Shown: positions 41,940-50,902 of the stretch, piece after piece
How positions within the stretch are numbered: position 1 is the first letter of the stretch
Layout: each line of letters begins with the position of its first letter
Source of the DNA: Mesonia maritima
GTDB lineage: Bacteria; Bacteroidota; Bacteroidia; Flavobacteriales; Flavobacteriaceae
DNA length: 64,000 nt
Reading direction: 5' to 3'
NCBI RefSeq assembly: GCF_042433895.1
Contig: NZ_JBHLUA010000015.1
Coordinates: 34,370-98,369 of the forward strand
The notes under the pieces: generated by a model
What the model saw: only the letters and a program-made list of their open reading frames with translations
The model's database searches: none
Told to the model about the DNA's origin: nothing
Translations under genes and position numbers: made by a program

Positions 41940-43220
41940 ATGAACTTCGATCGAATAAAAGAAAAATTAACTATTCTTGCCGATGCCGCTAAATATGATG
42001 TTTCCTGTTCTAGCAGTGGAAGCAAACGACAAAACACCACAAAAGGATTGGGCGATTCCAGCGGAATGGGAATTTGCCATAGCTATACCGAAGATGGACG
42101 TTGTATTTCATTACTAAAAATTTTACTTACCAACCATTGCATTTTTGATTGTGCGTATTGCGTAACTCGAAAAAGTAATGACATAAAACGCGCGGCATTT
42201 AAAGTTCAAGAAGTGGTCGATTTAACGATTAACTTTTACCGAAGAAATTATATTGAAGGTCTTTTTCTGAGTTCAGGAATTTTTAAAAGTCCTGATACTA
42301 CGATGGAACGTTTAGTGCAAGTGGCTAAAAAATTGCGCTTAGAAGAAAACTTCAATGGTTATATTCATTTAAAATCAATTCCCGGTGCGAGTGACGAATT
42401 AATGCATGAAGCGGGATTATATGCCGATCGACTTTCAGTTAATATTGAAATCCCCACTAAAGAAGGACTCAAATTATTAGCGCCAGATAAACAGCGGAAA
42501 GATTTTTTACAACCGATGAAAAAAGTCAAAAATGAAATTATAAAATATAAAGCTGAAAAGAAACTGATAAAAAGTACGCCAAAGTTTGCTCCGGCGGGAC
42601 AAAGCACGCAAATGATTGTTGGTGCAACACAAGAAACCGATGCGCAAATTATGTACACCGCGGCCTATTTTTATAAAAAATATCAAATGAAACGCGTTTA
42701 TTATTCGGGGTATATTCCTATAAGTTACGATCCGCGTTTACCTTCTATTGGTACAGAAGTGCCGATGTTGCGTGAAAATAGATTGTACCAAACCGATTGG
42801 CTAATGCGTTTTTACGGTTTTTCTATTGAAGAATTATTGAATAAAGAGCACCCGAATTTAGATAGTGATATTGATCCGAAATTGAGTTGGGCGCTACGGA
42901 ATTTACATTTATTTCCTGTAGATGTAAACAAAGCTGAAAAGCAAATGTTAGCCAGAATTCCCGGATTGGGAATGAAATCCGTTTATAAAATTTTAGGCGC
43001 TCGAAAATATAGAAATCTCAATTGGGAACACCTTAAAAAAATTGGCGTTGCTTTAAATAGAGCGCGCTATTTTATGGTTTGTAATTCTAGCGATTATGAA
43101 AAACGAGATTTATCGGCGGCTTCAATTAAAAGTTTAATTCTTCATAATTCGGCGAGTAAATTCAGAAACACCTATTCTAATCAGTTGAATTTATTTGATA
43201 AACAGGATGCGTTAATATGA
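41940..43220 (+). CDS. Radical SAM protein, putative DNA modification/repair (TIGR03916-like)
   Basis: The 4Fe-4S cluster motif is CIFDCAYC, preceded by LLTNH, at about residues 62-69. The C-terminal part has a helix-hairpin-helix (MLARIPGLGMKSVYKILGARKYRNLNW), a DNA-binding element. Length and order match the putative DNA modification/repair radical SAM family, which is normally paired with the next gene's family. The S24 repressor on the other side suggests DNA-damage induction. The chemistry is unknown. Confidence 0.9.
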   Translation: MNFDRIKEKLTILADAAKYDVSCSSSGSKRQNTTKGLGDSSGMGICHSYTEDGRCISLLKILLTNHCIFDCAYCVTRKSNDIKRAAFKVQEVVDLTINFYRRNYIEGLFLSSGIFKSPDTTMERLVQVAKKLRLEENFNGYIHLKSIPGASDELMHEAGLYADRLSVNIEIPTKEGLKLLAPDKQRKDFLQPMKKVKNEIIKYKAEKKLIKSTPKFAPAGQSTQMIVGATQETDAQIMYTAAYFYKKYQMKRVYYSGYIPISYDPRLPSIGTEVPMLRENRLYQTDWLMRFYGFSIEELLNKEHPNLDSDIDPKLSWALRNLHLFPVDVNKAEKQMLARIPGLGMKSVYKILGARKYRNLNWEHLKKIGVALNRARYFMVCNSSDYEKRDLSAASIKSLILHNSASKFRNTYSNQLNLFDKQDALI

Positions 43221-43310
43221 AGCACACTTAAAACAATCTCACATAGTTTTAAAATCTTTATGAGATCTGAAACAAGTTCAGCATGGCGAAACTACAAATT
43301 GAAATAAAAA

Positions 43311-44066
43311 ATGATTTTTAAATACGATGGTTCTTTTGAAGGTTTTTTAACCGCGGTATTCTCTGCTTACGAGTTTAAATGTGAAAATTGCACAATTGTT
43401 AAGGAAAATGAACACGTTGAAAGTTTATTTGAAGAAACAGAAGAAGTAATAACCTCGGAAGAAAAAGCAAATCGTGTTTGGAAAAAAATTCAGCAAAAAA
43501 CCGGCACAAAAGGAAGCCGACAAATTTATTGGGCTTTTTTAAGTGAATTATTAGGGGTGGAAAATACGCTTTTTCAATATATTCAGCACGCGATTAATTC
43601 AGCTAAAAATATCACTACTGATTATGCGAATAAAGCGGTTTTAGAAGTTTCGCAAATCGTGAAAAAAGTTGGCAGAGAAAAACATAGAATGGATGCTTTT
43701 GTTCGTTTTAGAAAAACAAAAGATAATATATATTTTGCCACCATTGAACCTGATTTTAATGTTTTACCGCTAAACGCTAAACATTTTAAAAATCGTTACG
43801 CCGACCAATATTGGTGTATTTATGATCTTAAAAGAAACTATGGCATTTATTATGATTTAAATTCAGTTGAAATAATTCAGTTAGAACTTCCGAATTCCAT
43901 TTTAAACACCTCAACCGATTTCTTCACTCCTGAAGAAATGCAATTTCAGCAGCTTTGGAAAAATTATTTTGACAGCACAAATATTAAATCTCGAAAAAAT
44001 ACAAAGCTCCACCATCAGCACGTTCCTAAACGTTATTGGAAATATTTAAGCGAAAAATATCTATAG
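43311..44066 (+). CDS. Putative DNA repair/metabolism protein, partner of the radical SAM protein (TIGR03915/DUF4130-like)
   Basis: The start MIFKYDGSFEGFLTAVFSAY is characteristic of the family that travels with the radical SAM repair protein. The middle holds DAFVRFRKTKDNIYFATIEPDFNVLPL, RYADQYWCIYDLKRNYGIYYD and an end HHQHVPKRYWKYL. At 251 aa it is of normal length. It lies 90 bases after the radical SAM gene in the same direction, so it is very probably induced together with it. The biochemical role is unknown, and the pairing is the main clue. Confidence 0.88.
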   Translation: MIFKYDGSFEGFLTAVFSAYEFKCENCTIVKENEHVESLFEETEEVITSEEKANRVWKKIQQKTGTKGSRQIYWAFLSELLGVENTLFQYIQHAINSAKNITTDYANKAVLEVSQIVKKVGREKHRMDAFVRFRKTKDNIYFATIEPDFNVLPLNAKHFKNRYADQYWCIYDLKRNYGIYYDLNSVEIIQLELPNSILNTSTDFFTPEEMQFQQLWKNYFDSTNIKSRKNTKLHHQHVPKRYWKYLSEKYL

Positions 44067-44187
44067 TTCCACATGCTCTATAATGTTAAACATTTCTTAA
44101 ATTGCTACTTTGTAATACCCAGTACTGTAACAAACCTAAAAGTTGAGCGTCTTGTAAGTAAGACATCAAATTAAAAAACGATACATC

Positions 44188-44322
44188 ATGAAAATTTCAA
44201 AGACTGTTTTAAACGAAATGAGCGAAAAAACGCTAGAAACCCAAACTGACGACAACCACTATTCTACCGTGAATAGCCGAAAAAAATTCTGGAATAGTAA
44301 ACGCCGATATTTAATTAGTTAG
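44188..44322 (+). CDS. 44-aa peptide of unknown function
   Basis: I found this ORF by hand. ATG at 44188 gives MKISKTVLNEMSEKTLETQT..., ending WNSKRRYLIS and TAG. It is followed 28 bases later by a perfect terminator, so it occupies a complete small transcription unit. The C-terminus is basic, with Trp and Arg. It could be a small peptide gene, a leader, or a chance frame in an sRNA. Confidence 0.5.
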   Translation: MKISKTVLNEMSEKTLETQTDDNHYSTVNSRKKFWNSKRRYLIS

Positions 44323-44350
44323 TTGTTCTCATTCATCAATCAAAAGGCGT

Positions 44351-44380
44351 AAAAGACTGGCAAATTTGCCAGTCTTTTTT
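44351..44380 (+). terminator. Strong intrinsic terminator
   Basis: AAAAGACTGGCAAATTTGCCAGTCTTTTTT is a perfect 13-bp stem with a T-run. It closes the 44-aa ORF unit. Confidence 0.9.
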
Positions 44381-44391
44381 TATCTTTAATT

Positions 44392-45132
44392 ATGAAAGAT
44401 AATTTCTCACAAGATTCAGATAAGTACGCGAAATACCGACCGCACTATCCCGCAGAACTTTACGAATATTTATTTTCACTTTGCAATAATTTTGAAAAGG
44501 CTTGGGATTGCGCAACAGGAAATGGGCAAGTTGCTAAAATTCTCGCTGAAAAATTTAAGCAAGTGGAAGCGACAGATATTAGTAAAAATCAACTGAAGGA
44601 AGCACCTAAGTTAACTAACATCAATTATACTGTTCAACGAGCGGAAAAAACCAATTTTGCCGATCATCAATTTAATTTAATTACAGTGGCACAGGCCATT
44701 CATTGGTTTGAATTTGATGATTTTTTTAAAGAAGCAAAACGAACGCTTCAACCCAACGGAATTATAGCAGTTATCGGTTACGGTTTACTAACGATTAATC
44801 CTGAAATTGATAAAATAATTCATCATTTTTACGATAATATTATTGGTGAATATTGGGATGAAGAACGAAAATATATTGAACAAAATTACCAAACTATTCC
44901 GTTTCCATTTAAAGAACTAGAAACGCCTTCTTTTGAAATAAACTATAATTGGAACGATGAAGATCTTTTAAATTACCTCAACACTTGGTCGGCTGTTAAA
45001 CATTATGAAGAAAAAAATAATGAGAATCCGGTGCTATTAATAGCAAATCAAATACATGACACTTGGGGAAATAAAAAAAGAGAAGTAAAATTTCCTATTA
45101 TAGCAAGAATAGGAAAAAACTTCTCTTCATAA
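44392..45132 (+). CDS. Class I SAM-dependent methyltransferase
   Basis: SAM-binding motif I is WDCATGNGQVAKILAEKF (about 40-57), motif II EATDISKNQL, post-motif FNLITVAQAIHWFEFDDFFKEAKRTLQPNG. This is the Methyltransf_11 pattern of the UbiE-like/trans-aconitate-like small-molecule methylases. The N-terminal FSQDSDKYAKYRPHYP is typical of this group. The substrate is unknown. It starts 12 bases after a terminator, so it probably has its own promoter in or before the terminator region. Confidence 0.88.
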   Translation: MKDNFSQDSDKYAKYRPHYPAELYEYLFSLCNNFEKAWDCATGNGQVAKILAEKFKQVEATDISKNQLKEAPKLTNINYTVQRAEKTNFADHQFNLITVAQAIHWFEFDDFFKEAKRTLQPNGIIAVIGYGLLTINPEIDKIIHHFYDNIIGEYWDEERKYIEQNYQTIPFPFKELETPSFEINYNWNDEDLLNYLNTWSAVKHYEEKNNENPVLLIANQIHDTWGNKKREVKFPIIARIGKNFSS

Positions 45133-45148
45133 GTTGTTTAAGAAAAAA

Positions 45149-45424
45149 TTACTGAATTTCAGCGCTAATTCCAGCTTCCAATAATTTTGTACAACGCGGC
45201 TGTAAATCTTCAAAATCGCCTGTTTTTACAGCGCATTTTCCTTTATAGTGAATTAACAATGTGCATTGTTCGGCTTGTAACATATCGTGTTCACAAGCGT
45301 CCATAAGCATTTCTATCACGTGATCAAACGTGTTTACATCGTCGTTAAAAACCACGATTTCGTTTTGCTTTTTTTCTTTGGTTTCGGTAAGAACTTCTTC
45401 TAAAACTTCCTCTTGAACACTCAT
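45149..45424 (-). CDS. clpS: ATP-dependent Clp protease adaptor ClpS
   Basis: A 91-aa protein with the ClpS core VVFNDDVNTFDHVIEMLMDAC...A..CT.LIHYKGKCAVKTG, containing the NDD-xxTFxxV N-degron pocket. It delivers N-end-rule substrates to ClpA/ClpC. A flexible acidic N-terminal tail (MSVQEEVLEEVLTETKEKK) is as expected. It follows prmA on the same strand, a common flavobacterial order. Confidence 0.95.
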   Translation of the reverse strand: MSVQEEVLEEVLTETKEKKQNEIVVFNDDVNTFDHVIEMLMDACEHDMLQAEQCTLLIHYKGKCAVKTGDFEDLQPRCTKLLEAGISAEIQ

Positions 45425-45476
45425 TATATTTTATATTTTAAAAGATAAAATTAATAAATAAGATACTTTCAGTCAA

Positions 45477-46310
45477 CTATTTAACAAATTTAACAGCAAC
45501 CCAATTTTCTCGTTCTAAATGACTTTCATATTTCAAATCTAATTTTTCACACGCTTCTAAGATAACCGGTAAATCATCTTTGTAAAATCCGCTTAAAAAT
45601 AACGAGCCATTATTATTTAAAGAATCATTATAACTTTCCATATCATTAAGCAATATATTTCGGTTGATATTGGCAATAATAGCATCGAAATTTTTGCCTT
45701 TTAATAAACTAACATCTCCTTCATAAACTGAAATATCTAAACAATTATTGCGTTCAATATTTTCAAGCGTATTTAAGTAACACCAATTATCTATATCGAT
45801 TGCTTCTACCGGTTTAGCTCCTTTCATTGCGGTAAGAATTGCTAAAACGCCGGTTCCGCAACCCATATCTAAAACTGATTTTTCATTCCAATCTTCGTTT
45901 AAAATATGCTGAATCATCATATGTGTTGTGGCGTGATGACCGGTACCAAAACTCATTTTAGGCTCGATAACAATATCGAATTCTGTATCTAATTTTGGAT
46001 GAAATGGCGCTCTAACTTGACAATTTTCTGCTACGAGAATTGGCGTAAAATTCTTCTCCCATTCTGAGTTCCAATTGACTTGTTCGATATCTTCTGAAGT
46101 AAATTCTATCTCGAATTCTTCTGACTTTAAAATCTGAATTTCTTCTAGTAAACCTTCTTTATAAACTGAACTTAAAATAAAAGCTTGCAATCCTTCTTCG
46201 GTTTCCACAAAACTTTCAAAACCTACTTCATTAAGTTGAGCGATTAATATTTCGGTGGCGGGTTGAAGCGGATTTACTTTAAAATAAAATCCTTTATACG
46301 ATGAACTCAT
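45477..46310 (-). CDS. prmA: Ribosomal protein L11 methyltransferase
   Basis: The protein has an L11-recognition N-terminal domain, the PrmA signature KMSFGTGHHATTHMM (about 133-147), the SAM motif LDMGCGTGVLAILTAMKGA, and IIANINRN (NxN motif). It tri-methylates ribosomal protein L11. At 277 aa it is of normal length. It is 52 bases upstream of clpS and probably cotranscribed. Confidence 0.95.
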   Translation of the reverse strand: MSSSYKGFYFKVNPLQPATEILIAQLNEVGFESFVETEEGLQAFILSSVYKEGLLEEIQILKSEEFEIEFTSEDIEQVNWNSEWEKNFTPILVAENCQVRAPFHPKLDTEFDIVIEPKMSFGTGHHATTHMMIQHILNEDWNEKSVLDMGCGTGVLAILTAMKGAKPVEAIDIDNWCYLNTLENIERNNCLDISVYEGDVSLLKGKNFDAIIANINRNILLNDMESYNDSLNNNGSLFLSGFYKDDLPVILEACEKLDLKYESHLERENWVAVKFVK

Positions 46311-46327
46311 CTTTTTTTTGCAAAAGT

Positions 46328-46355
46328 AAACATCCTGCTTTACAACAGGATGTTT
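46328..46355 (-). terminator. Hairpin between the 177-aa gene and prmA
   Basis: AACATCCTG pairs with CAGGATGTT around CTTTACAA. It is followed by a T-rich stretch on the minus strand, though it lies almost on top of the prmA start. Confidence 0.6.
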
Positions 46356-46383
46356 AAAAAATATTTTTATGTATTTTATTTAA

Positions 46384-46917
46384 CTATAAAAAGGCTGCGG
46401 CAACTGAAGCAGCAACGCCACCTGCAACTCCCAATACCCAAGTATCTTGACTGGTTTCTTTCTTTTTAGCCCAATTATAAGAATGGTAGATAACCCAAGC
46501 TTTTAAAATCTCATTTTTTTGTGAAGAAGATTTTAAAAAATTATCAATAGTAAGTCTATCTTCAGTTCTTTTTATCGCTAGCAAAGTATTATTTTCAGCT
46601 ATAACATTAGCTTTTTTAAAAGAAAGAAATTTTGTTTTAAACTTATATTCTTTGCCATCTAAGATTAATTTATTTCCTTTTAAATTGGCTATAGAATCAT
46701 TTTTGAAATAGACTACATTGTTTTTTATCTCATATTCTTCCATTGCAAAAAAATCTTGTTTAAGATTGTAAGTAGCGACTTTTTCTTTATTTGCATGGAG
46801 GAATAAAACCTCATCAGCGCTTATAAACGTTTGCAAAGTTAGATTTTGAGAAGTTTGCGCTTGTAAGCTGAAACTCATAAAAGCAAACAGGAATACTAAT
46901 AATATTTTATTTTTCAT
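46384..46917 (-). CDS. Secreted hypothetical protein (177 aa)
   Basis: Signal peptide MKNKILLVFLFAFMSFSLQAQ. The mature part is a short beta/helix domain, ending in a hydrophobic Gly/Ala-rich tail (WVLGVAGGVAASVAAAFL) that could insert in a membrane. No catalytic motif is seen. It lies between prmA and tpiA on the same strand. Family not recognised. Confidence 0.7.
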   Translation of the reverse strand: MKNKILLVFLFAFMSFSLQAQTSQNLTLQTFISADEVLFLHANKEKVATYNLKQDFFAMEEYEIKNNVVYFKNDSIANLKGNKLILDGKEYKFKTKFLSFKKANVIAENNTLLAIKRTEDRLTIDNFLKSSSQKNEILKAWVIYHSYNWAKKKETSQDTWVLGVAGGVAASVAAAFL

Positions 46918-47002
46918 GATAATATTTTAACTTAATTTATAGATTACTGAAATTAAATTTAAAATATTTAAAAGACAAGGAAATTCTTTAACTTTTGTTA
47001 TT

Positions 47003-47115
47003 TCTCGCGCAAGGGATTGAATTCGTGTTTGAGCTCTTTTAGAATTTCTGCGGTAGCTAAAATTTTAAAAAGCGAGTAATGAAAGCCCGACCCCACTCTT
47101 TTGTGGGGTTGCGCT
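47003..47115. repeat. Flavobacterial intergenic repeat after tpiA
   Basis: CTCGCGCAAGGGATTGAATT (47005 on) and, about 75 bases later, GAAAGCCCGACCCC belong to a repeat type common between flavobacterial genes. It ends in the hairpin CCCCAC/GTGGGG (47091-47108), which probably serves as terminator for tpiA. Confidence 0.5.
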
Positions 47116-47123
47116 ATAAATTT

Positions 47124-47879
47124 TTAAAAAGAATTTGCTATTGCTAGAAAATCGTCTGCTTTTAAGGAAGCACCACCAATTAAACCGCCATCGACATCTT
47201 TTTTAGCAAAAATTTCCTTTGCATTGGCAGGTTTTACACTTCCACCATAGAGAATAGAAACTTTTTCGGCTATTTCTGGCGTGAATTTTTCGGCGATCAT
47301 TTTTCTAATTTCGGCATGCATTTCTTGTGCTTGCGCTGGAGATGCAGTTTCACCGGTACCGATTGCCCAAACGGGTTCGTAAGCGATTATTATATGTCCC
47401 CAATCTTTGCTATTTATATGAAAAAGTCCTTCTTCTAATTGGTGTTTTACAACTTTTACTTGTTTATTCTGTTTTCTACTTTCAAGTTCTTCGCCTACAC
47501 AAAAAATAATATTCATTTTATGGTTTAGGGCGGTTTTCACTTTTTCAGCTAAATCTTTATTCGTTTCGTGGTATAAACTTCTTCGTTCGCTGTGACCTAG
47601 AATTACCGCTTTCGCACCAACTCCTTTTAGCATATCTGCAGATACTTCGCCTGTAAAAGCGCCTTTTTCATGTTGACTCATATTCTGAGCGGCAATTAAT
47701 ACATCGGTTTCTCTTAAGGATTGAAAAGCGGGATATAAGTTAGGAAATGGTGGCGAAACAATGAGCGTGATTTCTTCGTCTACAGAACCTAATTGATTTT
47801 TAATTTCTCCTAATAAATCTTCCATTTCGGCAAGATCTCCGTTCATTTTCCAGTTTCCGGCTACTATTTTTCTTCTCAT
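47124..47879 (-). CDS. tpiA: Triosephosphate isomerase
   Basis: Complete TIM-barrel enzyme (251 aa): MRRKIVAGNWKMN with the catalytic Lys, GHSERR with catalytic His, IAYEPVWAIGTG with catalytic Glu, and the phosphate loop ILYGGSVKP...GGLIGGASL. It interconverts dihydroxyacetone phosphate and glyceraldehyde 3-phosphate. It ends a minus-strand run starting at 50189 (DoxX-type gene, 78-aa gene, permease, tpiA). Confidence 0.98.
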   Translation of the reverse strand: MRRKIVAGNWKMNGDLAEMEDLLGEIKNQLGSVDEEITLIVSPPFPNLYPAFQSLRETDVLIAAQNMSQHEKGAFTGEVSADMLKGVGAKAVILGHSERRSLYHETNKDLAEKVKTALNHKMNIIFCVGEELESRKQNKQVKVVKHQLEEGLFHINSKDWGHIIIAYEPVWAIGTGETASPAQAQEMHAEIRKMIAEKFTPEIAEKVSILYGGSVKPANAKEIFAKKDVDGGLIGGASLKADDFLAIANSF

Positions 47880-47895
47880 ATTCTTTACTTTTAAA

Positions 47896-48972
47896 TTAAG
47901 AATGGGCTATTCTTGGGTCCAGCCATCCGTAAATAATATCTACTATAATATTTATGATTATAAATAAAAGGGCGATTATTAATACTGCGCCCATAATTAT
48001 GGGTAAATCTAAGGTATTTAACGCATCTACAATTTCTTTTCCGAGTCCGTTCCAGCCAAAAATATATTCTACAAAAACGGCTCCCGCCAACATCGAAGCA
48101 AACCAACCCGAAATTGCAGTGACCACCGGATTTAAAGCGTTTTTTAATGCATGACGATACACAATTTGGTGGGTTGAAAGTCCTTTTGCTCTTGCGGTTC
48201 TAATGTAATCTTGTTGTAATACTTCTAAGAGAGAATTCCGCATTAATTGAATAACAACGGCTAAGGGACGAATTCCTAATACGATTGCCGGAAGTAATAA
48301 ATTTTTAAGTTGAATTTGATTTTTTTCACCAAAATCATCTAATTCATATAAACTTCCCGTCATATTTAAATTGGTGTACTCGTGTAACACATAACCAAAA
48401 AACCACGCAAATAAAATCGCGCTAAAAAACGAGGGAACGCTCATTCCGAATGTACTAAAAACTTGAATAGCTTTATCGATTGGTTTATCTTTATTTAAGG
48501 CTGAAATTATTCCGAAAAAAATACCAATTATTAAAGCAATTGTAATTGCTGAAATCGCTAAGACTGCAGTATTTGGTAGAGTTTCTGCAATAACACTGGA
48601 AACTTTTTTACCATTTTTTTGAAACGATTCTCGTAAATACGGGAATTTTAAAACGACATTTGTTTCGGCTACTTGAAAAAGTTTAGTTGCTGAATATTTC
48701 CCTTTTTCTAAATAAGTATAATCTTTTGAATTAGTAGAATGAAATGAAATTGGCGATAAATCATTTACATAATAAAAATATTGGGTGGTTAACGATTTAT
48801 CGAACCCATATTTAGCGCGAACCGCTTCTAATTGTTCTTCGCTTTCATTTTGCCCCAACATCATTTGCGCCGGATCACCGGGCAGAATATTGAACAGCAA
48901 AAAAATAACGGTTATCACCCCCAAAATGGTCAGTAACGAATAGCCTATTTTTTGAAAAATATAACCGACCAA
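47896..48972 (-). CDS. ABC transporter permease (DppB/OppB type)
   Basis: There are six membrane segments with the large periplasmic insert after TM1 usual for the peptide/nickel permease family. The EAA loop is RTARAKGLSTHQIVYRHALKNALNPVV, and it ends WLDPRIAHS. The N-terminal TM is followed by GDPAQMMLGQNES, typical of the family. The other transporter subunits are not adjacent, as is usual in this family in Flavobacteriaceae. The likely substrate is peptide, but this cannot be told from sequence. Confidence 0.9.
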   Translation of the reverse strand: MVGYIFQKIGYSLLTILGVITVIFLLFNILPGDPAQMMLGQNESEEQLEAVRAKYGFDKSLTTQYFYYVNDLSPISFHSTNSKDYTYLEKGKYSATKLFQVAETNVVLKFPYLRESFQKNGKKVSSVIAETLPNTAVLAISAITIALIIGIFFGIISALNKDKPIDKAIQVFSTFGMSVPSFFSAILFAWFFGYVLHEYTNLNMTGSLYELDDFGEKNQIQLKNLLLPAIVLGIRPLAVVIQLMRNSLLEVLQQDYIRTARAKGLSTHQIVYRHALKNALNPVVTAISGWFASMLAGAVFVEYIFGWNGLGKEIVDALNTLDLPIIMGAVLIIALLFIIINIIVDIIYGWLDPRIAHS

Positions 48973-48983
48973 AATCTTTCTTT

Positions 48984-49220
48984 TTAAATGAATTTAGGCT
49001 TTTTGAATAAAAACCATTTTACTTGAATTTTTGTTCCGCTTTGGGTTTCAATAGAATTAAACTTTGGTGTTAATAGAAAAATAATTCCTGTTGAAATTGC
49101 TATTAAAATAGGTGTTAATTCAATTTTAAATACATATTTACTAAGCGAAATAAATAATAATATTATTACAAGTGAACATAGAATATGATAAATATATGGA
49201 AGCGCCTTTTTCATTTTCAC
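48984..49220 (-). CDS. Small membrane protein (78 aa)
   Basis: Two hydrophobic helices (HILCSLVIILLFISLSKYVF and ILIAISTGIIFLLTP) are separated by a short loop, with a basic C-terminus (KWFLFKKPKFI). It lies immediately downstream of the DoxX-type gene, with adjoining coordinates, and 11 bases before the permease gene. Function unknown. Confidence 0.6.
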   Translation of the reverse strand: MKMKKALPYIYHILCSLVIILLFISLSKYVFKIELTPILIAISTGIIFLLTPKFNSIETQSGTKIQVKWFLFKKPKFI

Positions 49221-50189
49221 TTAGTTTAAGTTTAAATCATCAGCGTCATTCCAGTGTTCCTTTTGAATAATTGTTCCATTTTCAAGTGTCATTAAGCCGG
49301 GGTTTGAACGTACTATTGTTTTTATCGCCGTTTCATCGGTAAAATAAAAGTTGAAATTATACCCATAAGTATCTTTTATTTTCTGAATTTCTTGCGGTCC
49401 AGAAGCAGAAAGACCAACCACGCGATAGCCTTTTTTCTGTGCTTTTTCTACGGCACTTTTTATTGCTGACCAACCTTGGTTTTCAGATTTCGATAAGTTA
49501 TAAGCCACGACCACCAAGACTTTATCTTCATTTAATATTTCATCTGTAGAATCGCCTTCTTGATTATAAAAACCAAAATCATGAATTGGCGGAATAATTT
49601 TTCCGTCGGGAACTTGCATTCCTTCTTCAATTTTTACGCCTTCTTTATAGGCTCTAAAATCGATTAGCGGTAAATGCATTAACACGTAATAAGCGAAACA
49701 TAAACAGCCTGTAAAGGTTAAAAAGACAATCCATTTATGAGAAGAAGCCGGTTGAAATAATGGCGTGTAATATTTCCGCTGAAAAAACAATAGGAGTATT
49801 AATACTAGTAAAATAACATCTTTAGTAAAAGATTCCCATGGCGTTAAGGGTAACGCGTCACCAAAACAACCACAATCGGTTACTTTATTAAAATATGCGG
49901 AATAAAAAGTGAGAAAGGTGAAGAAAATTATCATTAAGAGTAAACTCCACAAGGTAAATTTTTTGGCGTATCCTAGAATTAGCATTACACCTAGTAATAA
50001 TTCAAAAACTACAAGAAATACTGCCAAGCCTAATGCGAAAGGTTGCAAGAATTCTAAGCCTAAAACGCCTTCGCTAAAATATTCTTGTAGTTTATAAGAA
50101 AACCCAAGCGGATCGTTGAGTTTTACAAAACCGCTGATAATGAATAAAATTCCTACAAATATTCTGGCAACTCCTACAATATATTTCAT
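49221..50189 (-). CDS. DoxX/MauE-like membrane protein with thioredoxin-like C-terminus (BT_3928 family)
   Basis: Four membrane helices of the DoxX/MauE type (ARIFVGILFIISGFVKLNDPLGFSYKLQEYF, LGLAVFLVVFELLLGVMLIL) contain the CGCFGD motif (about 111-116). They are followed by a linker and a periplasmic redoxin-like domain (residues 215-320, without a CxxC). Proteins of this build sit between DUF1599 and tpiA in most Bacteroidota. An envelope redox role is inferred from MauE. Confidence 0.88.
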   Translation of the reverse strand: MKYIVGVARIFVGILFIISGFVKLNDPLGFSYKLQEYFSEGVLGLEFLQPFALGLAVFLVVFELLLGVMLILGYAKKFTLWSLLLMIIFFTFLTFYSAYFNKVTDCGCFGDALPLTPWESFTKDVILLVLILLLFFQRKYYTPLFQPASSHKWIVFLTFTGCLCFAYYVLMHLPLIDFRAYKEGVKIEEGMQVPDGKIIPPIHDFGFYNQEGDSTDEILNEDKVLVVVAYNLSKSENQGWSAIKSAVEKAQKKGYRVVGLSASGPQEIQKIKDTYGYNFNFYFTDETAIKTIVRSNPGLMTLENGTIIQKEHWNDADDLNLN

Positions 50190-50293
50190 AGTAAAAAATT
50201 TTTATTGATCTTGCTTGAGTAAATCACCTCAAGTCAAACTCATAACGTATTTATTATAATTTAGTTTTTATTTCGAAGCAAGCCTCGACATAT

Positions 50294-50836
50294 TTAATCT
50301 TGATTATCGAGTAAAATTAAGGCAAAAATCGCATAGTTAATCATATCTTGATAATTCGCATCAATTCCCTCACTTACTAAGGTTTTTCCTTTATTGTTTT
50401 CGATTTGTTTTACGCGAAGTAATTTTTGCAAAATAAGATCGGTTAACGAACTTACACGCATTTCTCGCCACGCCTCACCATAATCATGATTTTTATTTTC
50501 CATCAATTGTTTGGTTTCAGCTACACACTCATCGTATAATTCTAACGCTTCTTTCAGGTCTAGATCGGGTTGTTCTACAACACCTTTTTTTAACTGAATA
50601 AGCGCCATAATCGCGTAATTAATAATTCCGATAAATTCCGGAATTTCGTTTTCATCTACCTTTCGAACTTCATTTTGTTGCAACCCGCGAATACGTTGTG
50701 CTTTTATAAAAATCTGGTCGGTTAACGAAGGAAGTCGCAAAATGCGCCACGCACTCCCGTAATCGTTCATTTTTTTTGAAAATAAATCGCGGCATTTTTT
50801 AATAACCGCGTCATATTGGGCAGAAGTATTTTGCAT
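50294..50836 (-). CDS. DUF1599 domain protein
   Basis: Two copies of the DUF1599 unit are visible: MNDYGSAWRILRLPSLTDQIFIKAQRIRGLQ (about 18-48) and NHDYGEAWREMRVSSLTDLILQKLLRVKQIE (~113-143). Each is followed by a helical INYAIMALIQL/INYAIFALILL segment. The fold resembles MazG-like helical hydrolases, but activity is unknown. It is divergent from folP, the conserved arrangement in Bacteroidota. Confidence 0.9.
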   Translation of the reverse strand: MQNTSAQYDAVIKKCRDLFSKKMNDYGSAWRILRLPSLTDQIFIKAQRIRGLQQNEVRKVDENEIPEFIGIINYAIMALIQLKKGVVEQPDLDLKEALELYDECVAETKQLMENKNHDYGEAWREMRVSSLTDLILQKLLRVKQIENNKGKTLVSEGIDANYQDMINYAIFALILLDNQD

Positions 50837-50902
50837 GAAAACGCTGTATTTTGCGTAAATTTCGGAGAAAATTTTAAAATATTCAAAGTAATCTGATTCT
50901 TT

